Source: Streptomyces sp. GQFP (GTDB lineage Bacteria > Actinomycetota > Actinomycetes > Streptomycetales > Streptomycetaceae). Taken from it: a stretch of DNA of 64,000 nt. Shown here piece after piece: positions 26,371 to 35,120 of the stretch (position 1 is the stretch's first letter; every line of letters starts with the position of its first letter). The stretch is from NCBI RefSeq assembly GCF_021545335.1, contig NZ_CP089312.1, forward strand, positions 3,286,001-3,350,000, written 5' to 3'. The notes beneath the pieces are model-generated. The model saw nothing but the letters and a program-made list of their open reading frames with translations, did not search any database and had not been told where the DNA came from. The position numbers and the translations under genes are program-made.

Positions 26371-26951
26371 GCGCTGCTCTCCTCAGGCTCCTTCTCGTCT
26401 TCGAACTCGTCTTCGAAGTAGGTGTCCAGGACCTTGTCCAGGTCGGATTCCCACTCCTGGTGCTGGGACTTCGCCTTCGCTTCGATCTCCACCGGGTACC
26501 AGCGGCGGTCCGGGGTGTGGACCGTCACCGTGAACCGCTTGCCGAAGCGGGACGTCTCCGTCTCGACGGCGCCGATCTCGTCCCAGCGGAACTCGCACTC
26601 CTGGTCGTCCAGGGAGAGGCGTACGCCGCTGTGGTCGGCGATGATCTTCGCCCGGCGGTCGGACGCCTCGAAGACGGGGCCCTCGACCTCGGGGGTCTCC
26701 GTCTCGACCTCAGAGGTCTCAGCCTCAGGGGTCTCAGCCTCGGCCTCGGCCTCTGCCTCAGAGGTTTCAGAGGTCTCGGGGGCTTCCGCCTCCGCTCCCG
26801 CCTCCTCCACCGGGTCCGGGGTCCCGTCCTCCGGCTCAGCCGGCACGGGTGAAGTGAGCCCGGGGATGGCCGCTGGGTCGACCGCGGCGGTTTCCAGGGG
26901 CTTGCTGCTCGAACCTATGCGCTGCTCCACAGTCGGAAGTATGGCGGACAT
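26364..26951 (-). CDS. Conserved acidic protein with a C-terminal PH-like domain
   Basis: A 195-residue protein. Residues 1-95 are Pro/Glu/Ala/Thr-rich and disordered (EAEAEAEAETPEAETSE). Residues 96-175 form a compact domain with FEASDRRAKIIADHSGVRLSL, CEFRWDEIGAVETETSRFGKRFTVTVHTPDRRWYPVEIEA, typical of a small beta-barrel of the PH-like type. An acidic tail follows (DEFEDEKEPEESSAP). Function unknown. The Glu/Pro section is built of short repeats in DNA (GGTCTC and CTCGGCCTC units), so it may vary in length between strains. It lies downstream of, and on the same strand as, the GntP-family permease. Confidence 0.75.
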   Translation of the reverse strand: MSAILPTVEQRIGSSSKPLETAAVDPAAIPGLTSPVPAEPEDGTPDPVEEAGAEAEAPETSETSEAEAEAEAETPEAETSEVETETPEVEGPVFEASDRRAKIIADHSGVRLSLDDQECEFRWDEIGAVETETSRFGKRFTVTVHTPDRRWYPVEIEAKAKSQHQEWESDLDKVLDTYFEDEFEDEKEPEESSAP

Positions 26952-27031
26952 TGCTGTGTCATGGGACAGCAGGGGCCAGAGAGATCCGGAGACCGGAAAC
27001 CGTGGGCCTCACGAGCCTGTACGAGGGAGTG

Positions 27032-28483
27032 CTACACGAACAGGCTCAGTACGGCCGCCACCACGAACCCCGCCACCGACAGCACCGTCTCCAGCACGGT
27101 CCACGTCTTGAGGGTGTCCCGTTCGCTGATGCCGAAGTACTTGGCGACCATCCAGAAGCCGCCGTCGTTGACGTGCGAGGCGAAGATCGAGCCCGCCGAG
27201 ATGGACATGATGACGAGGGCGACGAACGCCTGCGAGTGGTCGCCCTCGCTGAGCAGCGGCGCCACGATGCCCGCCGTCGTCACGATGGCGACCGTCGCCG
27301 AGCCCTGGGCGACCCGTAGCACCACGGAGATCAGATAGGCGAGGACGATCACCGGCAGACCGACGTCGTTGAAGGTGTCGGAGAGTGCCTGCGCGACCCC
27401 GCTGGCCTTGAGGATCGCGCCGAAGATCCCGCCGGCGCCGACGACGAGCAGGATGTTGCCGACCGGCTTGAGGGACGCGGTGGACACCGTCTCCAGCGAC
27501 TTGCGGGACCAGCCGCGGCGCAGGCCCAGCAGGTAGTACGCCATGAACAGGGCGATCGTCAGCGCGACGAACGGGCTGCCGAGGAACGTGACGACCGACC
27601 GGAAGGTGGAGGGGTCGAGCGCGATCGACGAGAACGTGGCGGCGAGGATCAGCAGCAGCGGCGTACCGATGATGGCGAGGACCGTGCCGAGCGATACGGG
27701 TGTCTCCTGGGGGGCCACTCCGGCCTCGCGCTGCTCGTCGAGGACCGCCTTCTTGGCTTCCTCCGCGGCCTCCAGCATGTCCTGCGGTACGGGGACGAAG
27801 ATCCGCTTTCCGATCCACGCCGACCACACCCACGCGGCGAGCACGGCGGGCAGTCCGCAGACGACGCCCATCAGGATGACCCAGCCGAGGTCCACGTGCA
27901 GGAGCCCGGCGGCGGCGACCGGTCCGGGGTGCGGCGGCAGGAAGGCGTGCGTGACGGAGAGGCCGGCGAGGAGAGGCAGGCAGTAGAGCAGGATCGACTT
28001 GCCGGAGCGCTTGGCGGCGGCGTACACGATCGGTGCGAGGACGAAGATGCCGACGTCGAAGAAGACGGGGATGCCGAAGACGAGGCCGGTGAGGCCCATG
28101 GCGAGAGGCTCCCGCTTCTCGCCGAAGAGGTTGAGGAGTCTGGACGCCAACACCTCCGCGCCGCCGCTGACTTCGAGGATCGCGCCGAGCATCGTGCCGA
28201 GGCCGATGATGATCGCTACGTGGCCGAGGATGCCGCCCATGCCGGACTCGATGACGGAGACGGCGTCCGAGCGCTGGACTGTGCCGAAGAGTTCGGTGAC
28301 GCTCAGGCCGGCACCCAGGCCGACGGCTATCGAGACGGCGAGGAGGGCTACGAAGGGTTGGAGGCGGAGCTTGATGATGAGGATCAGGAGCAGGGCTATG
28401 CCTAGGGCGGCGACGGTGAGGAGACCTGCGGTGCCGTCTATGAGGAGGAGTAGGCCGCCGGTGTGGGGTGGGGTTTCGGACAT
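27032..28483 (-). CDS. GntP/DsdX-family permease
   Basis: A 483-residue protein with about twelve to fourteen hydrophobic helices. It has GntP-family features: LRLQPFVALLAVSIAVGLGAGL, GMGGILGHVAIIIGLGTMLGAILEVSGG, PPHPGPVAAAGLL, KPVGNILLVVGAGGIFGAIL and HVNDGGFWMVAKYFGIS. Members carry gluconate, and the relative DsdX carries D-serine. The neighbours encode RidA, an IclR regulator, a KdgK-like kinase, a PLP D-amino-acid deaminase and a D-aminoacylase, so both sugar acids and D-amino acids are possible substrates. It lies downstream of the kinase-IclR-RidA genes on the minus strand, separated by a repeat element. Confidence 0.9.
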   Translation of the reverse strand: MSETPPHTGGLLLLIDGTAGLLTVAALGIALLLILIIKLRLQPFVALLAVSIAVGLGAGLSVTELFGTVQRSDAVSVIESGMGGILGHVAIIIGLGTMLGAILEVSGGAEVLASRLLNLFGEKREPLAMGLTGLVFGIPVFFDVGIFVLAPIVYAAAKRSGKSILLYCLPLLAGLSVTHAFLPPHPGPVAAAGLLHVDLGWVILMGVVCGLPAVLAAWVWSAWIGKRIFVPVPQDMLEAAEEAKKAVLDEQREAGVAPQETPVSLGTVLAIIGTPLLLILAATFSSIALDPSTFRSVVTFLGSPFVALTIALFMAYYLLGLRRGWSRKSLETVSTASLKPVGNILLVVGAGGIFGAILKASGVAQALSDTFNDVGLPVIVLAYLISVVLRVAQGSATVAIVTTAGIVAPLLSEGDHSQAFVALVIMSISAGSIFASHVNDGGFWMVAKYFGISERDTLKTWTVLETVLSVAGFVVAAVLSLFV

Positions 28484-28550
28484 GTGGGGGTCCTCTGTTG
28501 TTCAGTCGCGGGGGGAATTTGGGCAGGGGGGAGCGCATTCGTGGCCAGGT

Positions 28551-28605
28551 GCGGGTTGTTTGTGGTTGCTCGCGCAGTTCCCCGCGCCCCTAAAAACGGG
28601 GCGCG
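28551..28605. repeat. Interspersed GC-rich palindromic repeat, copy 2
   Basis: Contains CGCGCAGTTCCCCGCGCCCC and a hairpin of CGCGCCCC / GGGGCGCG (28583-28590 and 28598-28605) with a 7-base loop TAAAAAC. Located between the RidA gene and the GntP-family gene, both minus strand, where it could attenuate or end transcription. Confidence 0.8.
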
Positions 28606-28617
28606 TTGCTGTGAGCC

Positions 28618-29031
28618 CTAGCTGTTCAGTACCGCGAGTGCGTCGATCTCGATCAGGAGGCCTGCCGGGAGGCCCACGTACACCGTGGTGCGCGCGGCGG
28701 GGGGAGAAGTCAGCCCCTGCTCCTCGAAGTACTCGTTGTAGATGCTGTTCATTTCCGCGAAGTGGTCTACGTCCGTCAGGTAGACACGGATCATCATCGC
28801 GTCGTTCCAGGTCGCGCCGCCCTCCTCCAGGATCGCCTTGACGTTGGCGAGGGTCTGGAGGGTCTGTTCGCGGAGGGTGGGGCCGGCCGGTGTCGGGGGC
28901 TTGCCCTCCTCCGCCGGCAGGAAGCCGACCTGGCCGGCGACCTGGAGGATGTTCCCCTTCTTCACGCCGTGGGAGAACTTGGCGGGCGGGGTGGTGTGGG
29001 TCTTCGGAGTGAGGGCGATCTTCTCGGTCAT
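28618..29031 (-). CDS. RidA-family (YjgF/YER057c) protein
   Basis: A 137-residue protein beginning MTEKIALTPKTH. It shows the RidA pattern: GNILQVAGQVGFLPAEEG, a helix LREQTLQTLANVKAILEEGGATWNDAMMIRVYLTD, then RTTVYVGLPAGLLIEIDALAVL near the end, which resembles the family tail (aRs.v.v..LP....veiea.A). RidA hydrolyses reactive imines/enamines such as 2-aminoacrylate formed by PLP serine/threonine dehydratases. That activity matches the DSD1-type D-amino-acid deaminase encoded divergently at 31027. It lies 11 bp after the IclR gene on the same strand. Confidence 0.88.
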   Translation of the reverse strand: MTEKIALTPKTHTTPPAKFSHGVKKGNILQVAGQVGFLPAEEGKPPTPAGPTLREQTLQTLANVKAILEEGGATWNDAMMIRVYLTDVDHFAEMNSIYNEYFEEQGLTSPPAARTTVYVGLPAGLLIEIDALAVLNS

Positions 29032-29042
29032 CGGGTGGCTTC

Positions 29043-29804
29043 CTAGGTTTGGGGGGCTGCTGGGGTTCGTCCGGAGTACTCGCCGCTGATGGCGTCCGCC
29101 GTACGGCGTACCAGCGGGAGCAGGGTGAGGAGTTCGTCGGCGGTGACGACGACGTTCGGGGCGGAGACGGACATGGCGGCGACCACGCGGCCGTCGGTGC
29201 CCCGGATGGGGGCGGCGACACAGTTGATGGACTCCTCGTGACCGCCGAGGTCGGTGGCCCAGCCCTGGTCGCGCACCTTGGCCAACTCCCGTAGGAACGC
29301 CAGGGAGTTGGGGGTGGAGCGGGAGGTGTACATCGGGTAGTCGAGCTTCTCGGCGAGAGCGCGTCGCTCGTTCTCCGGCAGGTCGGCGAGCAGCAGCTTG
29401 GCGACGGCGGCGACGGTGATGGCGACGGGTTTGCCGATACGGGAGTACATGCGCACGGGGTAGCGGCTCTCGACCTTGTCGATGTAGAGGACCTCGCTCT
29501 CCTCGTGCACGGCGAGGTGGACGGTGTGCCCACACTGCTCGTTGAGGCGTACGAGGTGGGGGTGGGCGATCTCCCGGACGTCGAGGTTCTCCACGGCTTC
29601 CTGGGCGAGCGCGAAGAGGCGGGCGCCGAGGCGGTAGCGCTGGTCGGACTGGCGGTAGACGATCCCGTGTTCGTGGAGGGTGCGCAGGAGGCGCAGGGCC
29701 GTGGACTTGTGGACGCCGAGGCGGTCGGCGACCTGGCCGAGGTCGGCGGGGCCCTCGGCGAGCAACGGCAGGATGCTCAGCGCACGGTCGACGGTCTGGC
29801 TCAT
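29043..29804 (-). CDS. IclR-family transcriptional regulator
   Basis: A 253-residue protein starting MSQTVDRALSILPLLAEGPADL. An N-terminal winged helix-turn-helix (LGQVADRLGVHKSTALRLLRTLHEHGIV, about 18-50) is followed by the IclR effector domain with LNEQCGHTVHLAVHEESEVLYIDKVES, GKPVAITVAAVAKLLLADLP, SINCVAAPIRGTDGRVVAAMSVSAP. The ATG overlaps the stop of the kinase gene in ATGA (29801-29804), so they are co-translated. It likely binds the palindromes at 30949-30974 and controls the divergent genes. Effector unknown. Confidence 0.92.
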   Translation of the reverse strand: MSQTVDRALSILPLLAEGPADLGQVADRLGVHKSTALRLLRTLHEHGIVYRQSDQRYRLGARLFALAQEAVENLDVREIAHPHLVRLNEQCGHTVHLAVHEESEVLYIDKVESRYPVRMYSRIGKPVAITVAAVAKLLLADLPENERRALAEKLDYPMYTSRSTPNSLAFLRELAKVRDQGWATDLGGHEESINCVAAPIRGTDGRVVAAMSVSAPNVVVTADELLTLLPLVRRTADAISGEYSGRTPAAPQT

Positions 29805-30859
29805 GGGGTGGGTACCTCCTCCGGGGCCTGCTCGGCTTGCGTCCAGCCGGGGCCGAGTCGAAGTGTCCCCCACGCCCTGTCGTCGAGGGCGACCAACCGG
29901 TCGGCGTGGTCGCGGGCGGGCGGCGCGGCGAGGTCGCCGGGGGCGGTGAGGACGGCGGCGGCCATGAGGTGGCCGTGCCGGATGCGGTCCCGTACGGGGA
30001 GACCCCTGAGGGTGGCGGAGAGGAACCCGGCGGCGAAGGCGTCGCCGGCACCGACGGCGGCCACGACCTCGACCCGGGGCGCACGGACACGTACGGCCTC
30101 GGCCTCGTCGATGTCCTCGCCGAAGGCGACTGCCTCGCCGCCGCCCTGCTTGACGACCACGAGCCCCGGCTCGGGCAGCGCGTCCACGACCGCCCCCACG
30201 CCCTCCAGCCCCCAGGCGTCCCGCGCCTCGTCGGCGCCGACGAAGACGAGGTCGGCCCGCCGGGCCAGGTCGAGGAGCACCCGGGGACCCTCGGCGTCGG
30301 CCCACAGCCCCGGCCGGAAGTTGACGTCGAAGGAGACGAGCGGCCTGCCGGGCCGGGGCTCGGTCAGCTCCCAGAGGAGGTCCAGACAGCTGCCGGACAG
30401 CGCGGCCGTGATCCCGGACAGATGCAGGACACGCGCCGCGCGCACCGCCTCCAGGTCCAGGTTCCCGGCGGACATCACGGAGGCCGCCGAGCCCGCCCGG
30501 TAGTACGCGACCTCGTGCGCGTCGGTCGCCCGGTCGCCCGCCGTACGGAAGTACACGCCCGTCGGACGCGCCGGATCACGCCGTACGGACGTCACATCCA
30601 CCCCGTACGAGCCGATCGTCTCGACGAGGTGGTCGCCGAAGCCGTCGGCGCCGACGCGGCTGATCCAGCGGACGGAGTGGCCGGCGGCGAGCGCGCAGGC
30701 CACGTTGGACTCGGCGCCGCCGATGGTCCGCTCGAAGGACGGCACGTCGGCGAGGCGGCCCGGCCGGGAGGGAAGGAACGTGACCATGGACTCGCCAAGC
30801 GCGACGACATCGACCACATCGACGACGTCGGGGGCATTGCAGGGTCCGGTGACGGTCAC
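29801..30859 (-). CDS. PfkB-family sugar kinase, KdgK-like
   Basis: A 352-residue protein from a GTG at 30859 (AGGAG about 11 bases upstream). It shows PfkB features: N-terminal GESMVTFLPSRPG, GGAESNVACALAAGHSVRWISRVGADGFGDHL, and the catalytic VAAVGAGDAFAAGFL near residue 270. Close resemblance is to 2-keto-3-deoxygluconate kinases (KdgK), but substrate within this D-amino-acid-type cluster is uncertain. The N-terminus has an unusual Val-Asp repeat (DVVDVVDVVAL). Overlaps the IclR gene by 4 bp. Confidence 0.87.
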   Translation of the reverse strand: MTVTGPCNAPDVVDVVDVVALGESMVTFLPSRPGRLADVPSFERTIGGAESNVACALAAGHSVRWISRVGADGFGDHLVETIGSYGVDVTSVRRDPARPTGVYFRTAGDRATDAHEVAYYRAGSAASVMSAGNLDLEAVRAARVLHLSGITAALSGSCLDLLWELTEPRPGRPLVSFDVNFRPGLWADAEGPRVLLDLARRADLVFVGADEARDAWGLEGVGAVVDALPEPGLVVVKQGGGEAVAFGEDIDEAEAVRVRAPRVEVVAAVGAGDAFAAGFLSATLRGLPVRDRIRHGHLMAAAVLTAPGDLAAPPARDHADRLVALDDRAWGTLRLGPGWTQAEQAPEEVPTP

Positions 30860-30948
30860 GATCGTCGTAGCTCCTAGGTGATGCGGGGGAGGCGGCGGCT
30901 CCGTTGACCCCGCGTTGGCGAGATGTTAGACAGCGGTAAGCGATATAC

Positions 30949-30974
30949 GCAATGCCGATTGCACATGTTGCAAT
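30949..30974. promoter_or_regulatory. Overlapping palindromes in the kinase/deaminase divergent promoter
   Basis: GCAATGCCGATTGC (30949-30962, 5-bp arms) overlaps ATTGCACATGTTGCAAT (30958-30974, perfect 6-bp arms, 5-base centre). The 167-bp gap between the divergent genes contains them near its middle. They are the best candidate operator for the IclR regulator encoded in the left-hand operon. Confidence 0.6.
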
Positions 30975-31026
30975 GCATGCCCGTGCGGCGCATTACAGTG
31001 CGGCGCAGCCGAATCAGGGAGGTTCC

Positions 31027-32322
31027 ATGGGCACCGAGAGCAGCGAGAGCGCGGGGGCGCTCGCCCGCCTGGCCACCGACCGGGTCGACGCCCGCTTCAA
31101 GGGCCTCCCGCCGGACGCCGACGGCCTCACGGTCGGCGAGCTGACCGCCGAGCGCCGCAACCTCTTCACCGGCGGCTTCACCACCCCCGTACTCACGCTC
31201 TCCGCCGAGCACCTCACCCACAACCTGGAGTTGATGGAGACGTACGCGGCCCGCCACGGCCTCTCCTTTGCCCCGCACGGCAAGACCTCCATGGCCCCCC
31301 AGCTCTTCCGGCGCCAGATCGACCACGGTGCCTGGGGCATCACCCTCGCGGTCCCCCACCAGGTGCGCGTGGCACGGCAGTTCGGCATCCAGCGCGTCTT
31401 CCTCGCCAACGAACTCGTCGACCCGTCCGCCCTGCGCTGGATCGCGTCGGAGCTGGCGGCCGACCCGGACTTCCGGTTCATCTGTTACGTCGACTCCGTG
31501 CGCGGAGTGGAGTTGATGGACGCGGCGCTGGCGGGGGCCGTGACCCGCCCGCTGGACGTGGTCGTCGAACTCGGCGCCGGTGAGGGCGCCCGGACCGGTG
31601 CGCGTACGGAGGCGGAGTGCGCGGCGGTCGCGGACGCGGTGGCCGCCGTACCGACGCTACGGCTGGTCGGGGTCGCCGGGTACGAGGGCGAGGTGCCGCA
31701 GGCAAACCCGGAGCGGGTGCGGACGTGGCTGCGGCGACTCGTCGCGCTGGCGGCGGACTTCGACAAGGCGGGCCGGTTCGCCGCCCCTTCCGTCGAGGAG
31801 ATCGTGGTGAGCGCGGGCGGCAGCGCCTGGTTCGACGCGGTCGCCGACGTGTTCGTGGAGATCCCCGAACTGTCGCTCCCCGTACTGAAGTTGCTGCGCT
31901 CGGGCGCGTACGTCTCGCACGACGACGGCCACTATCGCCATGTCACCCCGTTCAACCGGGTCCCGGAGGAAGGGGCGTTGGAGCCCGCCTTCCGCCTCTG
32001 GACGCAGGTCGTGTCCCGCCCGTCCCCCGAGCAGGCCTTCGCGAACGCGGGCAAGCGCGACGCGGCCTACGACCTGGATCTGCCCTTCGCCCAGGTCGTA
32101 CGGAGGGAGGGCACTGAGGAACGGCCCGCCACCGGCATCTCGGTCACCGGCCTCTCCGACCAGCACGCCTGGCTGCATACCGACCCCGGGGCGGATCTGG
32201 AGGTCGGCGACTGGCTGGGCCTGGGTCTGTCCCACCCGTGCACGTCCTTCGACAAGTGGCAGCTGATCCCGCTGGCCGAGGCGGACGGCACGGTCGTCGA
32301 CTACATCCGCACGTTCTTCTAG
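31027..32322 (+). CDS. DSD1-type PLP-dependent D-amino-acid deaminase/D-threonine aldolase family enzyme
   Basis: A 431-residue fold type III PLP enzyme, with AGGGAGG five bases before the ATG. The PLP lysine is in SFAPHGKTSMAPQLF (about residue 85). Downstream come DFRFICYVDSVRGVELM, ELGAGEGARTGART and VSAGGSAWFDAV. The C-terminal beta domain has LGLSHPCTSFDKWQLIP, the His-x-Cys metal-ligand motif of D-serine dehydratase-like enzymes. Likely products from D-serine or D-threonine are 2-keto acids and ammonia, via an enamine that RidA handles. Starts the operon with D-aminoacylase 10 bp downstream. Confidence 0.9.
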   Translation: MGTESSESAGALARLATDRVDARFKGLPPDADGLTVGELTAERRNLFTGGFTTPVLTLSAEHLTHNLELMETYAARHGLSFAPHGKTSMAPQLFRRQIDHGAWGITLAVPHQVRVARQFGIQRVFLANELVDPSALRWIASELAADPDFRFICYVDSVRGVELMDAALAGAVTRPLDVVVELGAGEGARTGARTEAECAAVADAVAAVPTLRLVGVAGYEGEVPQANPERVRTWLRRLVALAADFDKAGRFAAPSVEEIVVSAGGSAWFDAVADVFVEIPELSLPVLKLLRSGAYVSHDDGHYRHVTPFNRVPEEGALEPAFRLWTQVVSRPSPEQAFANAGKRDAAYDLDLPFAQVVRREGTEERPATGISVTGLSDQHAWLHTDPGADLEVGDWLGLGLSHPCTSFDKWQLIPLAEADGTVVDYIRTFF

Positions 32323-32332
32323 GAGGCCGGGT

Positions 32333-33961
32333 ATGGAAGAGCTGGTCATTCGGGACGCGGACGTCGTGGACGGCTCGGGCGGCCCGTCGTACCGCGCGGA
32401 TGTGGTGGTCGACGGCGGCAGGATCGTCTCGATCGTCCAGGAGGCGGCGGCAGCGGGCTGTCAACGCCCAAGGGCGCGGAGGGAGTTGGACGCCTCCGGG
32501 CTCGCCCTCTCCCCCGGCTTCATCGACATGCACGCCCACAGTGACCTGGCCCTCCTCCGCGACCCCGACCACAGTGCGAAGGCCGCACAGGGGGTGACCC
32601 TCGAAGTCCTGGGCCAGGACGGGCTGTCGTACGCCCCGGTCGACGACCGCACCCTCGCCGAGGTCCGCCGCGCGATCACCGGCTGGAACGGCAACGGCGA
32701 CGACATCGACTTCGACTGGCGGTCGGTGGGCGAGTATCTCGACCGGCTGGACCGGGGGTTCGGAGGGGAGGGCATCGCGGTCAACGCGGCCTACCTCATC
32801 CCCCAGGGGACGGTCCGCATGCTGGCCGTCGGCTGGGAGGACCGCGAGGCGACACCCCAAGAGCTGGACCGGATGCGGCAGTTGGTCGCGGAGGGGATGG
32901 AACAGGGCGCGGTGGGCATGTCGTCCGGGCTCACGTACACGCCCGGCATGTACGCCAAGGACTCCGAACTCACGGAACTGTGCCGGGTGGTGGCGCGGTA
33001 CGGCGGCTACTACTGCCCGCACCACCGCTCGTACGGGGCGGGCGCGTTGGAGGCGTACGCGGAGATGGTGCAGCTGACGAAGGAGGCCGGCTGCTCGCTC
33101 CACCTGGCCCACGCCACGATGAACTTCGGCGTGAACGAGGGCAGGGCACCGGAGCTGCTGACGCTCCTGGACGAGGCGTTGGCGGCGGGGGCGGACCTGA
33201 CCCTGGACACGTACCCCTACACACCCGGCTCCACAACGCTGGTGGCAATGCTGCCGAGTTGGGCGAGCGAGGGTGGCCCGGAAGAGATCCTCCGGCGCCT
33301 GACTGCCGACACGACCGCCGAACGCATCCGCCACCACATGGAGGTCATCGGCGCCGACGGCTGCCACGGCGTCCCCATCGAGTGGGACACGATCGAGATC
33401 TCGGGCGTGACGGACCCTGACCTCACGGGTTATGTGGGCCGCACGATCCAGGAGTCGGCGAACGCGCGAGCCGAGACCCCGTGGACGACGGCCCGCCGCC
33501 TCCTCCTGACCGACCGCCTGGGCACGACGATCCTCCAGCACGTCGGCCACGAGGAGAACGTCCGCACGATCATGCGCCACCGCGTCCACACGGGCGGCTC
33601 GGACGGCATCCTCCAGGGCACGAAACCGCACCCGCGCGCATACGGCACGTTCCCCCAGTATCTCGGCCGCTACGTAAGGGAGTTGGGGATCCTCTCCCTG
33701 GAGGAGTGCGTGGCCCACCTGACGTCACGCCCGGCGGCCCGCCTACGCCTCCCGGACCGAGGCCTGATCCGGGAGGGCTACCGAGCCGACCTGGTCCTCT
33801 TCGACCCGGCGACGGTGGCGGCAGGCTCCACCTTCGAAACCCCGCGCACCCTCCCGACGGGCATCCCGCACGTACTGATCGACGGCCGCTTCGTGATGGA
33901 GGACGGCCGCCGAACAGACGTACTGGCAGGCAAGTCGATCAGGCGAACCCCGCGCCCCTAA
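32333..33961 (+). CDS. D-aminoacylase / N-acyl-D-amino-acid deacylase
   Basis: A 542-residue amidohydrolase. The N-terminal metal motif GFIDMHAHSDLALL is followed by GVTLEVLGQDGLSYAP, further metal-site segments YCPHHRSYG and LHLAHATMNFG, and late MRHRVHTGGSDGILQGTKPHPRAYGTFPQYLGRYVRE, as in D-aminoacylases (GSDG, HPR, G.f...LG.YVRE). These remove the acyl group from N-acyl-D-amino acids, so the product feeds the deaminase encoded just upstream. Its TAA stop lies inside an interspersed palindromic repeat at 33948-33990, so termination may follow directly. Cytoplasmic; no signal peptide. Confidence 0.92.
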   Translation: MEELVIRDADVVDGSGGPSYRADVVVDGGRIVSIVQEAAAAGCQRPRARRELDASGLALSPGFIDMHAHSDLALLRDPDHSAKAAQGVTLEVLGQDGLSYAPVDDRTLAEVRRAITGWNGNGDDIDFDWRSVGEYLDRLDRGFGGEGIAVNAAYLIPQGTVRMLAVGWEDREATPQELDRMRQLVAEGMEQGAVGMSSGLTYTPGMYAKDSELTELCRVVARYGGYYCPHHRSYGAGALEAYAEMVQLTKEAGCSLHLAHATMNFGVNEGRAPELLTLLDEALAAGADLTLDTYPYTPGSTTLVAMLPSWASEGGPEEILRRLTADTTAERIRHHMEVIGADGCHGVPIEWDTIEISGVTDPDLTGYVGRTIQESANARAETPWTTARRLLLTDRLGTTILQHVGHEENVRTIMRHRVHTGGSDGILQGTKPHPRAYGTFPQYLGRYVRELGILSLEECVAHLTSRPAARLRLPDRGLIREGYRADLVLFDPATVAAGSTFETPRTLPTGIPHVLIDGRFVMEDGRRTDVLAGKSIRRTPRP

Positions 33962-33990
33962 GGGGCGCGGGGAACTGCGCGACAAGCCAC
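33948..33990. repeat. Interspersed GC-rich palindromic repeat, copy 3
   Basis: A perfect 25-base palindrome at 33948-33972 (arms CCCCGCGCCCCT / AGGGGCGCGGGG around one central base) followed by AACTGCGCGACAAGCCAC. It contains the stop codon of the D-aminoacylase gene. Reverse-complement orientation relative to copies 1, 2 and 4. Likely acts as a terminator towards the convergent protease gene. Confidence 0.82.
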
Positions 33991-34037
33991 GACGGCGCAG
34001 CAGATCGCACCACTACCGCCCCACCCCCCACGGAGCG

Positions 34038-34931
34038 CTACGGCTTGGGCAGAACACACCCACTACGACTCAGATCCAACTTGTTGTCGAGCCCAAAGCA
34101 AGCCGGGATCTGGTAAGTCTCCTGCGCATAGTTGATGCCCTCACGAACAGTCACGTTGCCGCTCGCATCAACCTCACACGGGTTGTTGTCGGTGCACGTC
34201 TCGCCGTCCTCATTACCGGTGTTGTTGACGGCAACGACATTCCCCGTCGCGTTGTCGACAACCGGCGACCCCGAGGTACCCCCGATGGTCTGGCACGCGG
34301 AGGTGTAACGGACCGAGTCCTTCCAGGTCCACTCCCCCTCCTTCAGTCGATAGGCGAACCCATCGATGTTGCAGGCATACGTCTGCTTCCAGTACCCGGA
34401 GACGACCGTGATCGCCGTACCGGCGACCGGGTGGGTGTCGTTGAGGGTGAGCGGGCTGATGCCGTAGCTGCTGGCGATCTGCGCGTACGTGGTCGTGAGC
34501 TGGTAGATCGAGACATCCGTGTCGGTCATCGTCGCGTACGCGATCTTGCTGGCGCGCAGGGTGCCGACGCGGGTCGCTGCGGCGTTGAGCAGCCCGAAGG
34601 TACGGGTGGACGCCTGGTCGACGATGACCTCGCCGGCGGCCGGGAAGCCGGTCTCCAGGCAGTGCCCGTTGGACATGACCAGCGCCGGGTCGTCGGACTC
34701 GGAGCTGGGGAAGCGGACGAGCGAGCCGGAACAGTTGGAGAGCGAGACGGTGCCGGCGAAGTTGACGGCCTGGATGGCCGGCGCGGCAGCCGTCTTGACG
34801 GTGGCGCCCGTTGTGCCCGTGGTGCTCTTCCCGACGGACGCGGCCGTGTCGGCCTGCGCGGCGACCGCGGGTGCCGCGCCGGCCCCGGTGATCACCAGGG
34901 CTGTGAGCGCGGCAAGGAGAGGCTTGTTCAT
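34038..34931 (-). CDS. Secreted trypsin-like serine protease
   Basis: A 297-residue protein from ATG 34931. The signal peptide is MNKPLLAALTALVITGAGAAPAVAA; a propeptide-like Thr/Ala-rich stretch precedes the domain. Catalytic residues are visible: His in MSNGHCLE, Asp in TDTDVSIYQL and Ser in IGGTSGSPVV. Cys pairs include NCSGSLV with GHC, YACNID and SACQT, and a C-terminal pair near PACFGLD and SGCVLP. This is the chymotrypsin-fold S1 family (peptide bond hydrolysis outside the cell). No neighbour suggests a specific substrate. Confidence 0.88.
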   Translation of the reverse strand: MNKPLLAALTALVITGAGAAPAVAAQADTAASVGKSTTGTTGATVKTAAAPAIQAVNFAGTVSLSNCSGSLVRFPSSESDDPALVMSNGHCLETGFPAAGEVIVDQASTRTFGLLNAAATRVGTLRASKIAYATMTDTDVSIYQLTTTYAQIASSYGISPLTLNDTHPVAGTAITVVSGYWKQTYACNIDGFAYRLKEGEWTWKDSVRYTSACQTIGGTSGSPVVDNATGNVVAVNNTGNEDGETCTDNNPCEVDASGNVTVREGINYAQETYQIPACFGLDNKLDLSRSGCVLPKP

Positions 34932-35120
34932 GTGGGGGTCCCCTCGTACGACAGAGCGACCGGAGATCTTCCGGCCGCTCACTTTTTGTCATGCGCATTG
35001 TGATGCGGGAGGGGTGGTTGAGGCAAGGAATTGTTTCCGGCCGGGAGTTGGCGGGTTTGCGCGCGGGCGACGGCGGCCACGACTTCTGCACAGGAGTCCT
35101 GCGCGGCACCGGTTGCGCGG

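Noticed and set aside
27009..28538. Overlapping 509-residue minus-strand frame within the GntP gene
   Set aside because: It is an Arg/Pro-rich shadow in another frame of the permease gene and lacks hydrophobic helices.
27032..30859. Plain gluconate utilisation operon
   Set aside because: No gluconate kinase (GntK) or 6-phosphogluconate dehydrogenase is present; neighbours point to D-amino acids, though gluconate-type substrates are not excluded.
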